From Diacronema lutheri (lineage: Eukaryota; Haptophyta; Pavlovophyceae; Pavlovales; Pavlovaceae): 64,000 nucleotides of DNA. Positions 19,430-29,225 of this stretch are shown piece after piece; positions within the stretch are counted from its first letter, which is position 1, and every line of letters starts with the position of its first letter. The position numbers were made by a program, and so were the translations under genes. The stretch covers positions 496,001 through 560,000 of the forward strand of contig JAGTXO010000002.1 in the NCBI GenBank assembly GCA_019448385.1, in the 5' to 3' direction. Below the pieces are notes generated by a model. That model had not been told where the DNA came from. It saw only the letters and a list, made by a program, of their open reading frames with translations, and ran no database searches.

Positions 19430-22400
19430 TTCCTTGCGCGCGCGCTTCTCCGGTCGAGACGCACCGAGCTCCTCATCGCTCGGCCGCGCGCTGCCAAGCG
19501 CCGCGACAACACCGTCCTTGATCTGGTCGAGCGACCTGTTGTTTTGGAGCACGCACAGCGTGGTCGCGAGCTTGCGCGTGTTTGCCTTATTGAGCCCCCG
19601 CACATGCACAGCTCCGCCCTCTTTCGCAAGCTGCAGCAGCTCGTCGGTTCGTGCGTTGACGGTGGAAGCGCGGGCTGCTGCAGCTGGCACCGCAGCGGTA
19701 GGCAGCGCGGAGGCGCCGTGCATGGCTCCTGGAAAGAGCCGGGGCGCGGAAGCGTAGTAGGGCGGCTGCGCAAAGGCACATGCGTGTGCGCAGCCTGCAC
19801 TCGTTTCGCGACGGGAGGGGATTGGGGCGGCGCGGTCAGGGCAAGGCCCCCTCGCGCTCGAGGCGCAAAAGGCGCGCGTGAACTGGAGAAGCGACGGCGT
19901 TCGAGCGTACCTGCTGTGGGAGGACGCACAGAGCGCGCGAGGACAGGCGTCAGGTGCTGGCGCTGAAACTCGAGCGCGAGTAGCGACGCGAGCCCGGCCG
20001 CGGCCGGCGCGCCCTCCTCTGATTCTGCACACGGCAAACGCGGGAGCACAAGGCGAGGGGGCGCGCTGGTGAGCAGCGTGTGGCAGGAGCGCTCGCAGCG
20101 GCGTGTGCCCGCACCTGCCCGCGCCGCTTCGCGTGATGACCTGCCCGTCACGGCCGCGTCGATGGACGCAGCAGCATGCTGCTCCGAGGCCGCGCGCGAG
20201 ATGCTGCGGAAGGCACCGGCCGACGGGATGCTGATTTCCGGCGGCACGCCAGCGCCAGCGGGCTGTGAGTAACGCTGCAACAACGCGGAGGTGTAGTGCG
20301 CCTGCGCCGCCTTGAACACGGCGCCCTCGTTCGTCGATCCACAGGTGTAGATTGCGATCGCCAGGCATTCCACCGCAAGCGCGCGCTCCGCTCGCGACGG
20401 ATATCGCGGCTCGACAGCGTTGGTACCGGGTTGGAAGAGGTGGCCCTGCGCGGCTTTTGCGTGCAGGCTCTGCTTGCCGGCGCGCGGCTGCTGCGAGGGC
20501 GGCGGCGACTGCTGCGAGAACGGGCTCTGCTGCTGCGAGGGCGGCTGCGGCGATTCGGATGAGAGCGGTGATGCCTGCAACGCCGCAAGCCTCATGTGCG
20601 CCCGCGCCTCCACGAGCTCGTCAAACTCGCGCCGCGCCGCACGATTGTCCGGCTCGTACTTCCAGCCCATCGGCTCGTAGTGGGCGTGGTCCGCGCCAAT
20701 GCCACCCGCAGGATCGGCAAAAGACGCCACCCAACGCTCATTGAAGGCGTACGCGAGGCCGTCCATTGCCATGACCGCGGGCGGATGCCACTCGGGCGAC
20801 AGACCGTTCGCCTGCGCGCCCCGCCGGAACCGCCGCCGTGCGACGCGAGCGTGCGCCACCAAGCGGGAAAAGGTACGGTACGAGGCAGCAGACCAAGCTG
20901 ACGCCCTCGACGAGCGGGCACATGAACGAGTTGAGGTCCTCGACGAGGCCAGAGCCGCGCATAGCCACGTACCTTGCGAGCACGCCGTCTTTGTGCGCGC
21001 GCCCGACGGGAGTGTACATCTCGGGCGGCGGGAACGGGTCGTGCAAGCAGCCGCGCGAGACGCATGACCTCAAAGAGGTCCTCTTTGAGGTCATGCGTCT
21101 CGCGCGGCGCAGCTGGACGCCCTCAAAGAGGCAAGCGACACCTTGCCTCAAAGAGGCAAGCGACACCTTCAAGGACCTCTTTGAGGTCATGCGTCTCGCG
21201 CGGCGCAGCTGGACGCCCTCAAAGAGGCAAGCGACACCTTGCCTCAGTCGGCGCACGCGTCGCCATCCGGACCGCACCATTCCTTCTGTACTTGCAAAGG
21301 TTGGACAGCACAGACGCCTTCGCCGTTGCCACGTCGCTGCGCGCCTGCAGAGCCACGCGCTGCGCGACGGCATCGACGTCCGGCATATGCGCTTCGAATA
21401 GCGCGGCGGCGAGGTCCCGCTTGAAGGCGGTCGCGTACTCTTGGTTGGCGACGTGGAGCGTGTCACCGGTGCGCTTGCAAGCGTGGAAGGGGTGGAGCAA
21501 AGGGCGCCGCGTGACGTTGTCGAAGAGGTCGACCAGGACGTGCTGGCTCAGCTGCGCCTGCGTGCACCTAAGGCAGCACAAGTCTGGGTACCACACCGTG
21601 ACGCCCGCCAACGTGCCCATGCGCTCGAAGCGCGCGCGTAGCCGGAGGAGCGCGGCGAGAAGCTCTCCCTCCGACGTGCATAACAACTGTGCGGATGTTG
21701 TCCGGTGTGATGGGCGAGTTGGGCGCATCGACGCGCATGAACGGAGGCCACTCGCTGCGGTCGGCCCCGACTACGAGCGGCACCGAGCTCGGCAGAAAGT
21801 CGTGGAGCGTCGTCTGCCGATGCTGCGCGCGCCGTGAGCGCTCGGCATGCTGCTCTTGCTCGACAAAGCGCAGGTACTCGCTCTCCGCAAGAGGCCGGCT
21901 GAGGAGGATCGACGCCGACAGCTGCTCTGCAAGCTTCGACATTGCACATGTCGAGATGAAAAAGTGTTGTGCGAGTCGCATCGTGACGGCGCCGACGGCC
22001 GTGAGCATGATCTCGGCGTACTTATGGCGGACGGCAAGAGGCATGTAGTCGGGCTTGTCGAGGAGCGAGCTCAGCGCTGCCTGCGCGCCGCACGCCTTGC
22101 AGTGGATCACCTCGCTGAACAAGCATATCGTGCTGCCAAAGTCGTAGACAAAGCGGGCGGCCGTCATCGACGTGCGGCAGATCGACTCGTTGCTCATGCA
22201 CCTGGGGCACGGGCAGATGATCAGCTCCGGGTCGCCATCGACGCGGAAGCGCGAGTCCGCGGCGCATTCGGCACGGAAGTAGACGTGCGGCGCGACAATG
22301 ACGCACCTCATGTGCGGCGGCATGGCGAACGCATCGCGCGCCTCAGCTCGCGTCTCTGCTGTCCGCCCGCCCGGTGGCTTGCGCAGCAGCGCCATGACGG

Positions 22401-23480
22401 CGGGCGCCGGCGGCGTGTAGTATGGGCACTCAGGCATAGTCTGCGCCAGCATGGCGCGCACAGCCTCCCCAATCAGTTTGCCGCCGCTCTGCTCGAGGAC
22501 AAGCTCTCCGCGCCGCACGCCAGCTGAGCCGCGAAGCTCGACGAATGGCAATTTGCCGCCGACTTTGAGGCGGAGCGTATCGAGCACCAGGCTCGCCAGC
22601 TGCCGCTCTCCGTCGTGCGAGAAGAGCAGACGCTTGGCGTCAAGCTCGCGCGTCGAGTCGGCAGCGCGAGGGACGGCAGTGGGCGGTGCCGTCAGCGGCC
22701 AGGCGGCGAGCCGCCTCGGTGGAGCGAGCGCCGGCTGCGCGCTCGCCGGCGCGGGCGGCATGCCCGCAGAGGCGGCAGGCGGCACGCCCGCGAACGTCCC
22801 ACCCGCGTCCGCTGCCGGCGCGCAGCCCGCCGGCACGGTTGCTGCGGCGCGCGCGGGTGGCGGCAATTCGAGCGCAGGCGGGGAGAGCGCCGACATTGCC
22901 GAGCCGCAGCCGCTCGCCGTGTGCGAGGCCGACTGCGCAGCCGGCTGCGCGAGCGTCACGCGCGGAAGCGGCGCGCGCGTGGCGGCGTGGTGCTCGGCAA
23001 TACATGCGGCGCTCCCGTCTCCGGTCGACTGCGAGTGCTGCTCCGGCAGCTGCGCGGGCTGCGACGCCACTTGACCGCCTACCCTTCCGCCGAAGTGCGC
23101 TTGCCGCCGCTGCAACGCAGCGACCCTCTTCTGCACGAGGAGCACGCGCTGCGCGTCGGTGAGACTCGACTGCTCGACGACTCGCGTCGGCGGCGCGGGC
23201 ATCGGCGCGTCGGCGGCGGAGGTGGCGGCGCCGCCGCCGCCGAAGCCGACGACCGGCAAGTCCATCTGCACGTCGGGGCCGAAGGGGTAGGCGATCTCGT
23301 CCCGCGCGGTCTCGTCTTTCTGCTGGGAGCGCTTCCGACGCTGGTGCTCCTCGTAGAAGGAGCGCTTCTCCATGAGCGCGATGATGCGCTCGGGCCAGCC
23401 CGCGCGCTCGGTTGTCGCGAATTTGCCGCACGGCGTGAGGTGGAAGTGCACGTGGACCTTCTCCTCGCCGCCGAGGTGCG
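19430..23480 (-). mobile_element. Transposase-like gene with zinc-finger and RNase H-like region (DUF6729-like), rearranged
   Basis: Minus-strand coding blocks read in order. First comes a Pro/Ala-rich N-terminal region (VHVHFHLTPCGKFATTER). Next is a Cys-rich block with CPCPRCMSNESICRTS and IHCKACGAQ, followed by a helical stretch ending in ITPDNIRTVV; this resembles the DUF6729-type zinc-finger domain of transposase-derived proteins. The next block contains FERMGTLAGVTVWYPDLCC, like the D-CC segment of such RNase H-like proteins, then CLHDPFPPPEMYTP with RGSGLVEDLNSFM, then a helical block (FNERWVASF...PMGWKYEPDN) and a C-terminal LLQLAKEGG...LNKANTRKL region. Blocks change frame between about 21.7 and 19.4 kb; introns and decay cannot be told apart. 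No terminal repeats were found. The family name is from memory and tentative. Confidence 0.55.
21051..21246. repeat. Foldback: 57-bp palindrome plus 71-bp direct duplication
   Basis: Positions 21051-21107 are a perfect palindrome with 28-bp arms and a 1-nt centre. Its right arm begins a 71-bp segment (21080-21150) that is repeated exactly at 21176-21246. The structure lies inside the transposase-like coding region. The pattern, an inverted copy joined to a direct copy with exact identity, is what template switching during repair or replication leaves behind, and it must be recent. Confidence 0.9.
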
Positions 23481-23622
23481 CGCAGGCGTAGGCGCACGAA
23501 GAAGCTGGACGTATGAAGGAAGCAGGGACGGCGCAGCGAGCGGGATTCGCGCGCTTCGGCTGGACCTGCGCAAACGAGCGCGCGCGCGCGCGTCGGCGAA
23601 TGGGCGCGCGCGCGCGCGCGCC

Positions 23623-23626
<4 letters not shown>

Positions 23627-23654
<28 letters not shown>
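23627..23654. repeat. Poly-G tract
   Basis: A guanine run in a CG-alternating context (cgcgcgcg on both sides) near the 5' end of the transposase-like gene. The region from here to about 24100 shows no gene I can support. Confidence 0.9.
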
Positions 23655-24102
23655 CGCGCGCGCACATGTGGTCGGCGTGCGCGCGCGTGAGATTACGGCT
23701 TGGCGTAAGAGGGTGTGGCGCTTGCGAGTCAGGGCTTGCGAGGCAGGAATCAAGGGCAACAAGAGCGCACGAAGGCAGCAGGAGCGCGCGCGCGCCGGGC
23801 GCGTGTGACGCGGCGTGAGGGCGATCGAGAGCGGCGCAGCGGCGCGCGTGCGTGCCTTTGCGCAGATGATGCCCTCCAACGCAAGCTTGGCGACGTCAAG
23901 GTTCGGCGAAATGCCCTACACGCTGCCGGTCATGCCGCGCCGGCGCTCTCTCGCCGGAGCGCACACCGCGCGCTCACGCGGGCTACCAGGTTTTATAACG
24001 CAGCTTGTTACCAAGCTTCCGGCAAGGAAGGGAGTCCAAAGGCTCTGCGAGCGCCACCCCGGCCCCCCGCCGAACCCCTCCTTCTCGTCCACTTCACCGC
24101 GA

Positions 24103-24384
24103 ATGGCAACCGCGCTCCTGCCCTCGCGCGATGCTGACGTCTACCTCGTCCCGGTGGACAGCGCCGCCGGCGCGGCCCTCGCCCTCGTCGCCGGCTCCGC
24201 CTCGCTTTCCGCCTTCTCCCTCGACACGTCGGACACCCAAGAAATCAACCTTGCGATCTCCAGCGGCTCTGCTGCCATCCCTTGCCGCTTGAGCGGCCGG
24301 CGAGAGAAGCGGCGCGGAGGGGAGGAGGAGGGCGTTCGTACCGGTACCGTAATAACGTGTGCATGCACAGGGTCGACGCCCTGA
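24103..24384 (+). CDS. Possible small ORF or first exon, unknown
   Basis: 93 residues starting MATALLPSRDADVYLVPVD, with balanced amino-acid composition over the first 65 residues (LDTSDTQEINLAISSGSA) and strong third-position GC there. The tail turns Arg/Glu/Gly-rich and may be intron. No domain recognised. It could be a first exon whose continuation is not visible before the kinase gene. Confidence 0.25.
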   Translation: MATALLPSRDADVYLVPVDSAAGAALALVAGSASLSAFSLDTSDTQEINLAISSGSAAIPCRLSGRREKRRGGEEEGVRTGTVITCACTGSTP

Positions 24385-24463
24385 TTTCGGCCTGATGTTG
24401 CGTGCGCCCTTTCGCTCGCTCCGTTTGTCCAGCCTCGGCCCCGTGCGCCCTCCTGTTGACCCG

Positions 24464-24482
24464 CCTGTAAGCGTCGTTAGTA
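24464..24482 (+). promoter_or_regulatory. Second copy of 19-bp motif, upstream of kinase
   Basis: Exact copy of CCTGTAAGCGTCGTTAGTA from 731-749, here about 98 bp upstream of the kinase ATG on the coding strand. It is followed by AT-rich DNA (24482-24540), which stands out against the GC-rich surroundings and suits a core promoter. Confidence 0.4.
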
Positions 24483-24579
24483 ATAACCGTGTCATTGGTG
24501 GTCAATACCTATAATTAAGGAGTTTGTGAGCTATATTTTGTAGCTGCAAGCCTCTGCAGAGGGCCGTTGGGGCGACTCC

Positions 24580-25683
24580 ATGGAGGCGGACCGAAGAAGC
24601 GATCGTCGCCTTGCGGTGGAAAACAAGCCCGAGCGGAACCGCCGGCCGTCGTCCACCGTCTACATCGAGAGCGCATACGAGTGGGGCGAGAAGCTTGGCT
24701 CTGGCGCCTACGGCGTCGTCTTTGCGGGCACGTCCAAGCACGACGGGCGTGAGGTCGCAATCAAGGTCATCCCCAAGGAGCGGCCGTCGAGCGAGGTGGA
24801 CCCGGTGGACTTCGCGGCGCACCTGGAGCAGGTGCGCAACGAGATCAAAGCCCTTGTAGAGCTCCGCGACCACGGCGACTGCGAGGCGATCATCCCGTAC
24901 CACGGCTCGTTTGAGACCAAGGAGAAGCTGTGCATAATCATGGACCGTGCGGACGGCGAGCTGGCGGACGTGATCGCGAATGGGACGGTCAAGGTCACGG
25001 AGAAGGCTGCGCAGATGATCCTCACGAGCGTGCTCAAGGGCGTCGCCTTCCTGCACGAGCACGACTACGTACACCGCGACCTCAAATTTGAAAACCTGCT
25101 GATGATGGACAAGAACGACCTCTCGTCCGTGGTGCTCACCGACTTTGGGCTCGCGACCAAGACGAGCGAGGCGGCGCCGGGTGAGTGCGGCACGCCACTT
25201 TACATGAGCCCCGAGATCTGGATGCGCAACTCCATCGCGCACGGGCCCAAGGTGGACATCTGGGCGGTTGGGATCATCGCGTACATTTTGATGTGCGGCA
25301 GGCACCCAATCAAGGCCAGGCACCTGGAGGAGCTCAAGGCCAAGGTGTGCGTCGATCGCATTGAGCTCGACTTTAAGGGCTCGGGCGTGTCGAACTGCGC
25401 GCAGGACTTTGTCCGACGCCTCCTCACCGCCGACCCCGTCGCGCGACCGGCCGCCAAGGACGCGCTTGCGCACCCGTTCATCACGGGCGAGTCGCAGCGC
25501 GTCGTGCATGAGTCGGTGGTGGACATGCTGCGCGCGTACGCGGCGGAGCAGCGCTTGAAGAAGGGCTTCCTCCTCGTCGACGCGGTCGCGCGCATGCAGC
25601 TGCTCAGCAGCAACAAGGGCGGCAGAGGCAGCCCTGAAATCCTGCACGCACGCATTGTCGCGCAGCAGCCGGCCACGACGTGA
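24580..25683 (+). CDS. Serine/threonine protein kinase, CAMK-like
   Basis: Intronless frame of 367 residues. The kinase domain spans about residues 33-305 with all key elements: Gly loop LGSGAYGVVFAG, VAIKVI lysine, catalytic HRDLKFENLL, DFGLA, activation-segment end GTPLYMSPE, and DIWAVGIIAYILMCG, whose wording points to the CAMK/CDPK group. A C-terminal helical tail (VDMLRAYAAEQRLKKGFLL) follows. No EF-hands follow, so it is not a complete CDPK. A soluble signalling kinase is inferred. The upstream AT-rich stretch and the 19-bp motif are the only regulatory signals seen. Confidence 0.92.
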   Translation: MEADRRSDRRLAVENKPERNRRPSSTVYIESAYEWGEKLGSGAYGVVFAGTSKHDGREVAIKVIPKERPSSEVDPVDFAAHLEQVRNEIKALVELRDHGDCEAIIPYHGSFETKEKLCIIMDRADGELADVIANGTVKVTEKAAQMILTSVLKGVAFLHEHDYVHRDLKFENLLMMDKNDLSSVVLTDFGLATKTSEAAPGECGTPLYMSPEIWMRNSIAHGPKVDIWAVGIIAYILMCGRHPIKARHLEELKAKVCVDRIELDFKGSGVSNCAQDFVRRLLTADPVARPAAKDALAHPFITGESQRVVHESVVDMLRAYAAEQRLKKGFLLVDAVARMQLLSSNKGGRGSPEILHARIVAQQPATT

Positions 25684-25737
25684 GCGGGCGCGCTCTGGCC
25701 GCAGCTAGCGCATCGGCACAAGGGGAAGGGAAGGGAA

Positions 25738-25765
25738 GGGGGGGGGGGGGGGGGGGGGGGGGGGG
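25738..25765. repeat. Poly-G tract
   Basis: A guanine run preceded by GGGGAAGGGAAGG repeats, lying between the convergent 3' ends of the kinase and the SAM-domain gene. Confidence 0.9.
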
Positions 25766-25803
25766 ATGCGGGCGGACACGCAAGCTTTCTGCCAGTTTGA
25801 ATG

Positions 25804-26412
25804 CTAGCTTTCTTCACACGATTTGAGAGCGAGCACCTCCTGCGCGAGGGCGATGCAGTGCCCGCGCTCCACTTGCCCTCGCACCGCAGCCTCAACAGCG
25901 TCTTCGCTGTCGAGGGCGGACAGGCGGAGGCCGTCGACCTTGAAGCGCTTGAATGTCGGTGCGACATGCTCAAGCCCCACCTCTGCGAGCCAGGCCGAGA
26001 CGTCGCCGACAGACCAGCGAGACAACGGCTTGTCGGGGCCCGTGCGCACTGGCGGGGCGTTTTGCACGCCGGCAGCAGCGAGACGAGCGCGAATAGCGTC
26101 GAGCTCGCCGTCATCCCGCCACCCCGACTCATCATTCAGCTGCGTCGCCTTTCGTGCCTTGCCGAGCCTCGTGATCTCGCCGAGGATGGCGGTACGATGC
26201 TCATCGGCGACGATGCGCAAATCGTCCTGCAGCTGCTTCTTGCCGAGCTGCAGCAGCTTTGCGCCGCTCAGCTGCGCCTCCGCAAACGCGCCGCGGTACT
26301 CGTCCCAGCCAATATCCCCAATCCATTGCGTGACGTCCGACGTGGACCACATCCTGGGCTCGCCCGGCGGGACGAGGCCGCACGTCACAAGGAGGAGGAG
26401 AGGCGCGACCAT
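25804..26412 (-). CDS. Secreted or ER-luminal protein with two SAM domains
   Basis: 202 residues from the ATG at 26412. The first 19 residues (MVAPLLLLVTCGLVPPGEP) form a signal peptide. Two sterile-alpha-motif domains follow: residues about 20-85 (MWSTSDVTQWIGDIGWDEY ... LGEITRL) and about 125-195 (LSRWSVGDVSAWLAEVGLE ... LAQEVLAL). Both keep the W-s-x-x-d-V-x-x-W-L start and the helix 5 end. SAM domains mediate protein-protein polymerisation or RNA binding, normally in cytosol or nucleus, so a signal peptide directly before them is odd. No transmembrane segment or other domain is seen. The 183 bp between this start and the next gene holds an AT-rich patch (26510-26545), a likely promoter. 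Confidence 0.85.
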   Translation of the reverse strand: MVAPLLLLVTCGLVPPGEPRMWSTSDVTQWIGDIGWDEYRGAFAEAQLSGAKLLQLGKKQLQDDLRIVADEHRTAILGEITRLGKARKATQLNDESGWRDDGELDAIRARLAAAGVQNAPPVRTGPDKPLSRWSVGDVSAWLAEVGLEHVAPTFKRFKVDGLRLSALDSEDAVEAAVRGQVERGHCIALAQEVLALKSCEES

Positions 26413-26722
26413 TCTAAAGCCGACCGCAGGCGCGCTCTCTTCTGGCACGACACACGCTCGCGCCGTTTACCACCGACCAGCCGCAGCGCACTGCTCGACC
26501 GGGGTCTCTCTTTTAATCTTTTTCAGTGTGACAGTAATTAAGGCCGGGGCGGCCAGTAGCACGGCCATGGCCCATGCCCCTCCCTGCGCGGTGAATCAAC
26601 TGGGCTGCATCATGTGCATGCGGCTGCGCTTGACCGGCTTCGGAGCCCTGGCCATGTGAGCGGCCGCCGGGCCCGCGCTGCCGTCGCCGCCGTCGCGCAG
26701 CGGCGGCCGTGGCCCGGCCTCG

Positions 26723-29179
26723 TCAGCGAAAGGGCTCCCCTCCGCCGAGGCCTGCGGCCGCGCTCGCGCTTGGCCCATGCCGGCGTGCTTCGGCCTCGTG
26801 GGCGTGCGGCTGCACGGGCGTGGTGCCCCTTGGAATGCCGCCGGCAACGGCGCGCGCGGTGGTCCCTCTCTCCGCCAAGCGTGGCCAGACGGCGCTCGCA
26901 GCGCGCATGCCGCCCGCTGGGGTCTGGCCCCCGCCCGCCGCTGTTGCCCGCCGCGGCGTGCACAGCTGCGCGGCCCGGCCGCGCGCGCCGCGTTCTGGCG
27001 AGCCGGGCTGCTGTTGAGCGCCCGAGGCAGGTGGCGTGTCGCGCGCGCCGAGCGCATCATCTCGCTCGTGCCACCGGTCGACCAGCGCCTGGCGCCATGC
27101 TGGCATTCCCGAGGGCAGCGCTTGCCCGGCAGGCGCAGCGGTAGCGCCGTCGGTACCATCGTTGGCAATGCGCGGCGGCGCGCCCGTGCCGGGCGCAGAC
27201 GAGCGCGCGGGCAGCAGGTCGACGTGCTGCGCGACCGACGCGTTGAGCCGCACCGCCTCGCCGTCGCACCCGTCGCGCGCACGCTGCGCACCAGCGTCCT
27301 CACTCCCGTCGCCACTCTCGTGCGATGCCGCCGCACATTCGCCGCCCGCGCCGGGCAGCAGCAGCGCGCGCACGCCCGTCATTTGGACGGAGCTCGTGAA
27401 GCAGCGCAGCGGATGGGCGGATGCGAACGCACGCGCTTGGGTGAGCGCGCCGGCCGCGATGCCGCACTCCTGGCGCGCGGCGGCCGCCGTAGCAGCGCGC
27501 GCGCGCCCTCGGTCGGGCGAGGACGCGCCGGGGCCGCGGCCGGCGAGCGGCGCGCCAGCCTCGGCGTCGACGTCGTCCTCGGCACCGTGCGCGCTCAGCT
27601 CGAGCGCCCAGACACAGCCGCCCGAGTCGAGCGCGAGCAGCGAGTGCGTGAACGCGCGGGCAGCGCCTGTCGTGCCGTGCACCCTCAGCACGCTGCCGCG
27701 CACGGGCGTCTCGATCTGGCGCCACGTCTCCCAATCAGCGCAGTCTGCGCAGCCTCGAGATTCGCCTTCGCCAAAGCGCGGGCCTCTGCCAGCCGCGCCG
27801 TTCGCGCCGGACGGGAAGAGCAGCACGCTCCGCGGGAGCGGCGCGGCCGCGGGCACGCAGCTCGCCCGGGTCGCAGCGGCATAGCACAGGGCGTGCGCAG
27901 ATTCGCGGTCGCAGCGCAGCACCGCACGCGGCTCGGGCGCGAAGTGGACAAAGGGCGGCGCGTGCAGCTCGGGCATGGACAGCAGGTCTGGCGGCCGCCA
28001 CGTGAGCACGGGGCAGCGGAGGAAGCGCTCGTCGAGCAGAACGAGCGACACGCGGCTCGCGAGCGCGACGAGTGGCGACGAGGCCCCGCCGGCACTGCCG
28101 CCGTCGGGCGCGAGCGAGAGCGCGTGGATGCGATCGGACGGCGCGAGGTCGAGCGACAGGCACGAGTCGTGTGCGCGCGCGCCGCCGTCGCCGTGCGCGT
28201 GCGCGACCACGCGGCACGAACCAAGCGGAGGCGAGCGCACGTCGACTCTCCAGAGCGCACAGCTGTCTGCACTCCAGAGCGTGCGCGGGTGGTTGCCGTA
28301 CCGGATGGCGTGCCAGCGCTCGTGCGCGTCGGGCAGCGCGCCACCGCTCGCCGAGCCGCGCAACGAGGTGCATGCGGTGGGCACGGGCAGCGGCGCCTCC
28401 GCCGCGCGCGCGTCGCCGGGCGTGCGACCGCCGGTGTGCAGCGCAAGCGTGAGCACCGCACCGTCGTCGAGGCAGACGGCGAGCTCGCCACACGCGTACG
28501 GCGATGGCACGACGTCGATGGGCCGGGTCGGACAGCGCACGCTGTACACAGGGCGCAGCCGTGTCGCCCCGCCACGCGCGCGCCCGTCTGTCGCCATCGT
28601 GCGCAGCACGTGCACGCTGAAGAGCGTGCGAGCGAGCAGAATGGGCGCAGCGTGTACGCGCCCGCTGCCAAACGCGAGCTGCTCGATCGCGGAGTCAAGG
28701 ACTGCCTCGGTGCGCCATGCAGTCGCGCCGTCGCCATCGTCCTCGAGCGCGCACGCGCTCAGCACGTTGGCCGAGCCGCCCAGGCTCGCGTAGGCCGTGC
28801 GCACGTCGTCGCACACGGCGAGCCGGCTGCCCGCGTACGGGTCGTACTGCGCCCTGCGCGCGTCCGCATCGGCGTCCTCCTGAAGGAACGACTTGAGAAG
28901 CGCGGCAGGAACGTGCGGATGCAGGCTCTTCCCGTAGGCGCGCATCTGCGCGCCGACGTTCGGCCGGCCCTGCAGCAGCGCGCGCGGCACGCGCATCGCC
29001 TCCACGGCCGCCTCCGACGGCGGCGGACCGGCGCCGGCGCACCGCCACGGGCGGCGCGCGAGCAGGTGCTGTGGCCGAGGCACGGCCGAACGCGCGCACG
29101 CGAGGTCGGCGAAGAGGCCATACGGCGTCACCTCGCCGATACCGCCGTTCCACCGCTGCGGCACGTCATACGCTGCCAT
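26723..29179 (-). CDS. TAF1C-like beta-propeller protein (RNA polymerase I factor), tentative
   Basis: 818-residue frame from the ATG at 29179. The central region (about 200-560) has beta-propeller-like blocks, including HPRTLWSADSCALWRVDVRS followed by LVALASRVSLVLLDERFLRC. That pattern, a 'HPRxL' segment with a closing DxR and then an LLDER strand, is what I recall of TAF1C, the SL1/TIF-IB subunit for rRNA-gene transcription. The C-terminal 250 residues are low complexity. A different frame ends in KPVKRSRMHMMQPS at 26596, so a terminal intron may extend the gene. An unrelated WD-like protein remains possible. Its start is 46 bp from the divergent NYN gene. Confidence 0.5.
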   Translation of the reverse strand: MAAYDVPQRWNGGIGEVTPYGLFADLACARSAVPRPQHLLARRPWRCAGAGPPPSEAAVEAMRVPRALLQGRPNVGAQMRAYGKSLHPHVPAALLKSFLQEDADADARRAQYDPYAGSRLAVCDDVRTAYASLGGSANVLSACALEDDGDGATAWRTEAVLDSAIEQLAFGSGRVHAAPILLARTLFSVHVLRTMATDGRARGGATRLRPVYSVRCPTRPIDVVPSPYACGELAVCLDDGAVLTLALHTGGRTPGDARAAEAPLPVPTACTSLRGSASGGALPDAHERWHAIRYGNHPRTLWSADSCALWRVDVRSPPLGSCRVVAHAHGDGGARAHDSCLSLDLAPSDRIHALSLAPDGGSAGGASSPLVALASRVSLVLLDERFLRCPVLTWRPPDLLSMPELHAPPFVHFAPEPRAVLRCDRESAHALCYAAATRASCVPAAAPLPRSVLLFPSGANGAAGRGPRFGEGESRGCADCADWETWRQIETPVRGSVLRVHGTTGAARAFTHSLLALDSGGCVWALELSAHGAEDDVDAEAGAPLAGRGPGASSPDRGRARAATAAAARQECGIAAGALTQARAFASAHPLRCFTSSVQMTGVRALLLPGAGGECAAASHESGDGSEDAGAQRARDGCDGEAVRLNASVAQHVDLLPARSSAPGTGAPPRIANDGTDGATAAPAGQALPSGMPAWRQALVDRWHERDDALGARDTPPASGAQQQPGSPERGARGRAAQLCTPRRATAAGGGQTPAGGMRAASAVWPRLAERGTTARAVAGGIPRGTTPVQPHAHEAEARRHGPSASAAAGLGGGEPFR

Positions 29180-29225
29180 CCGCCCGGGCGGCCATGCTCA
29201 TCACGTCGCTGCGCCAACTGCAGGA

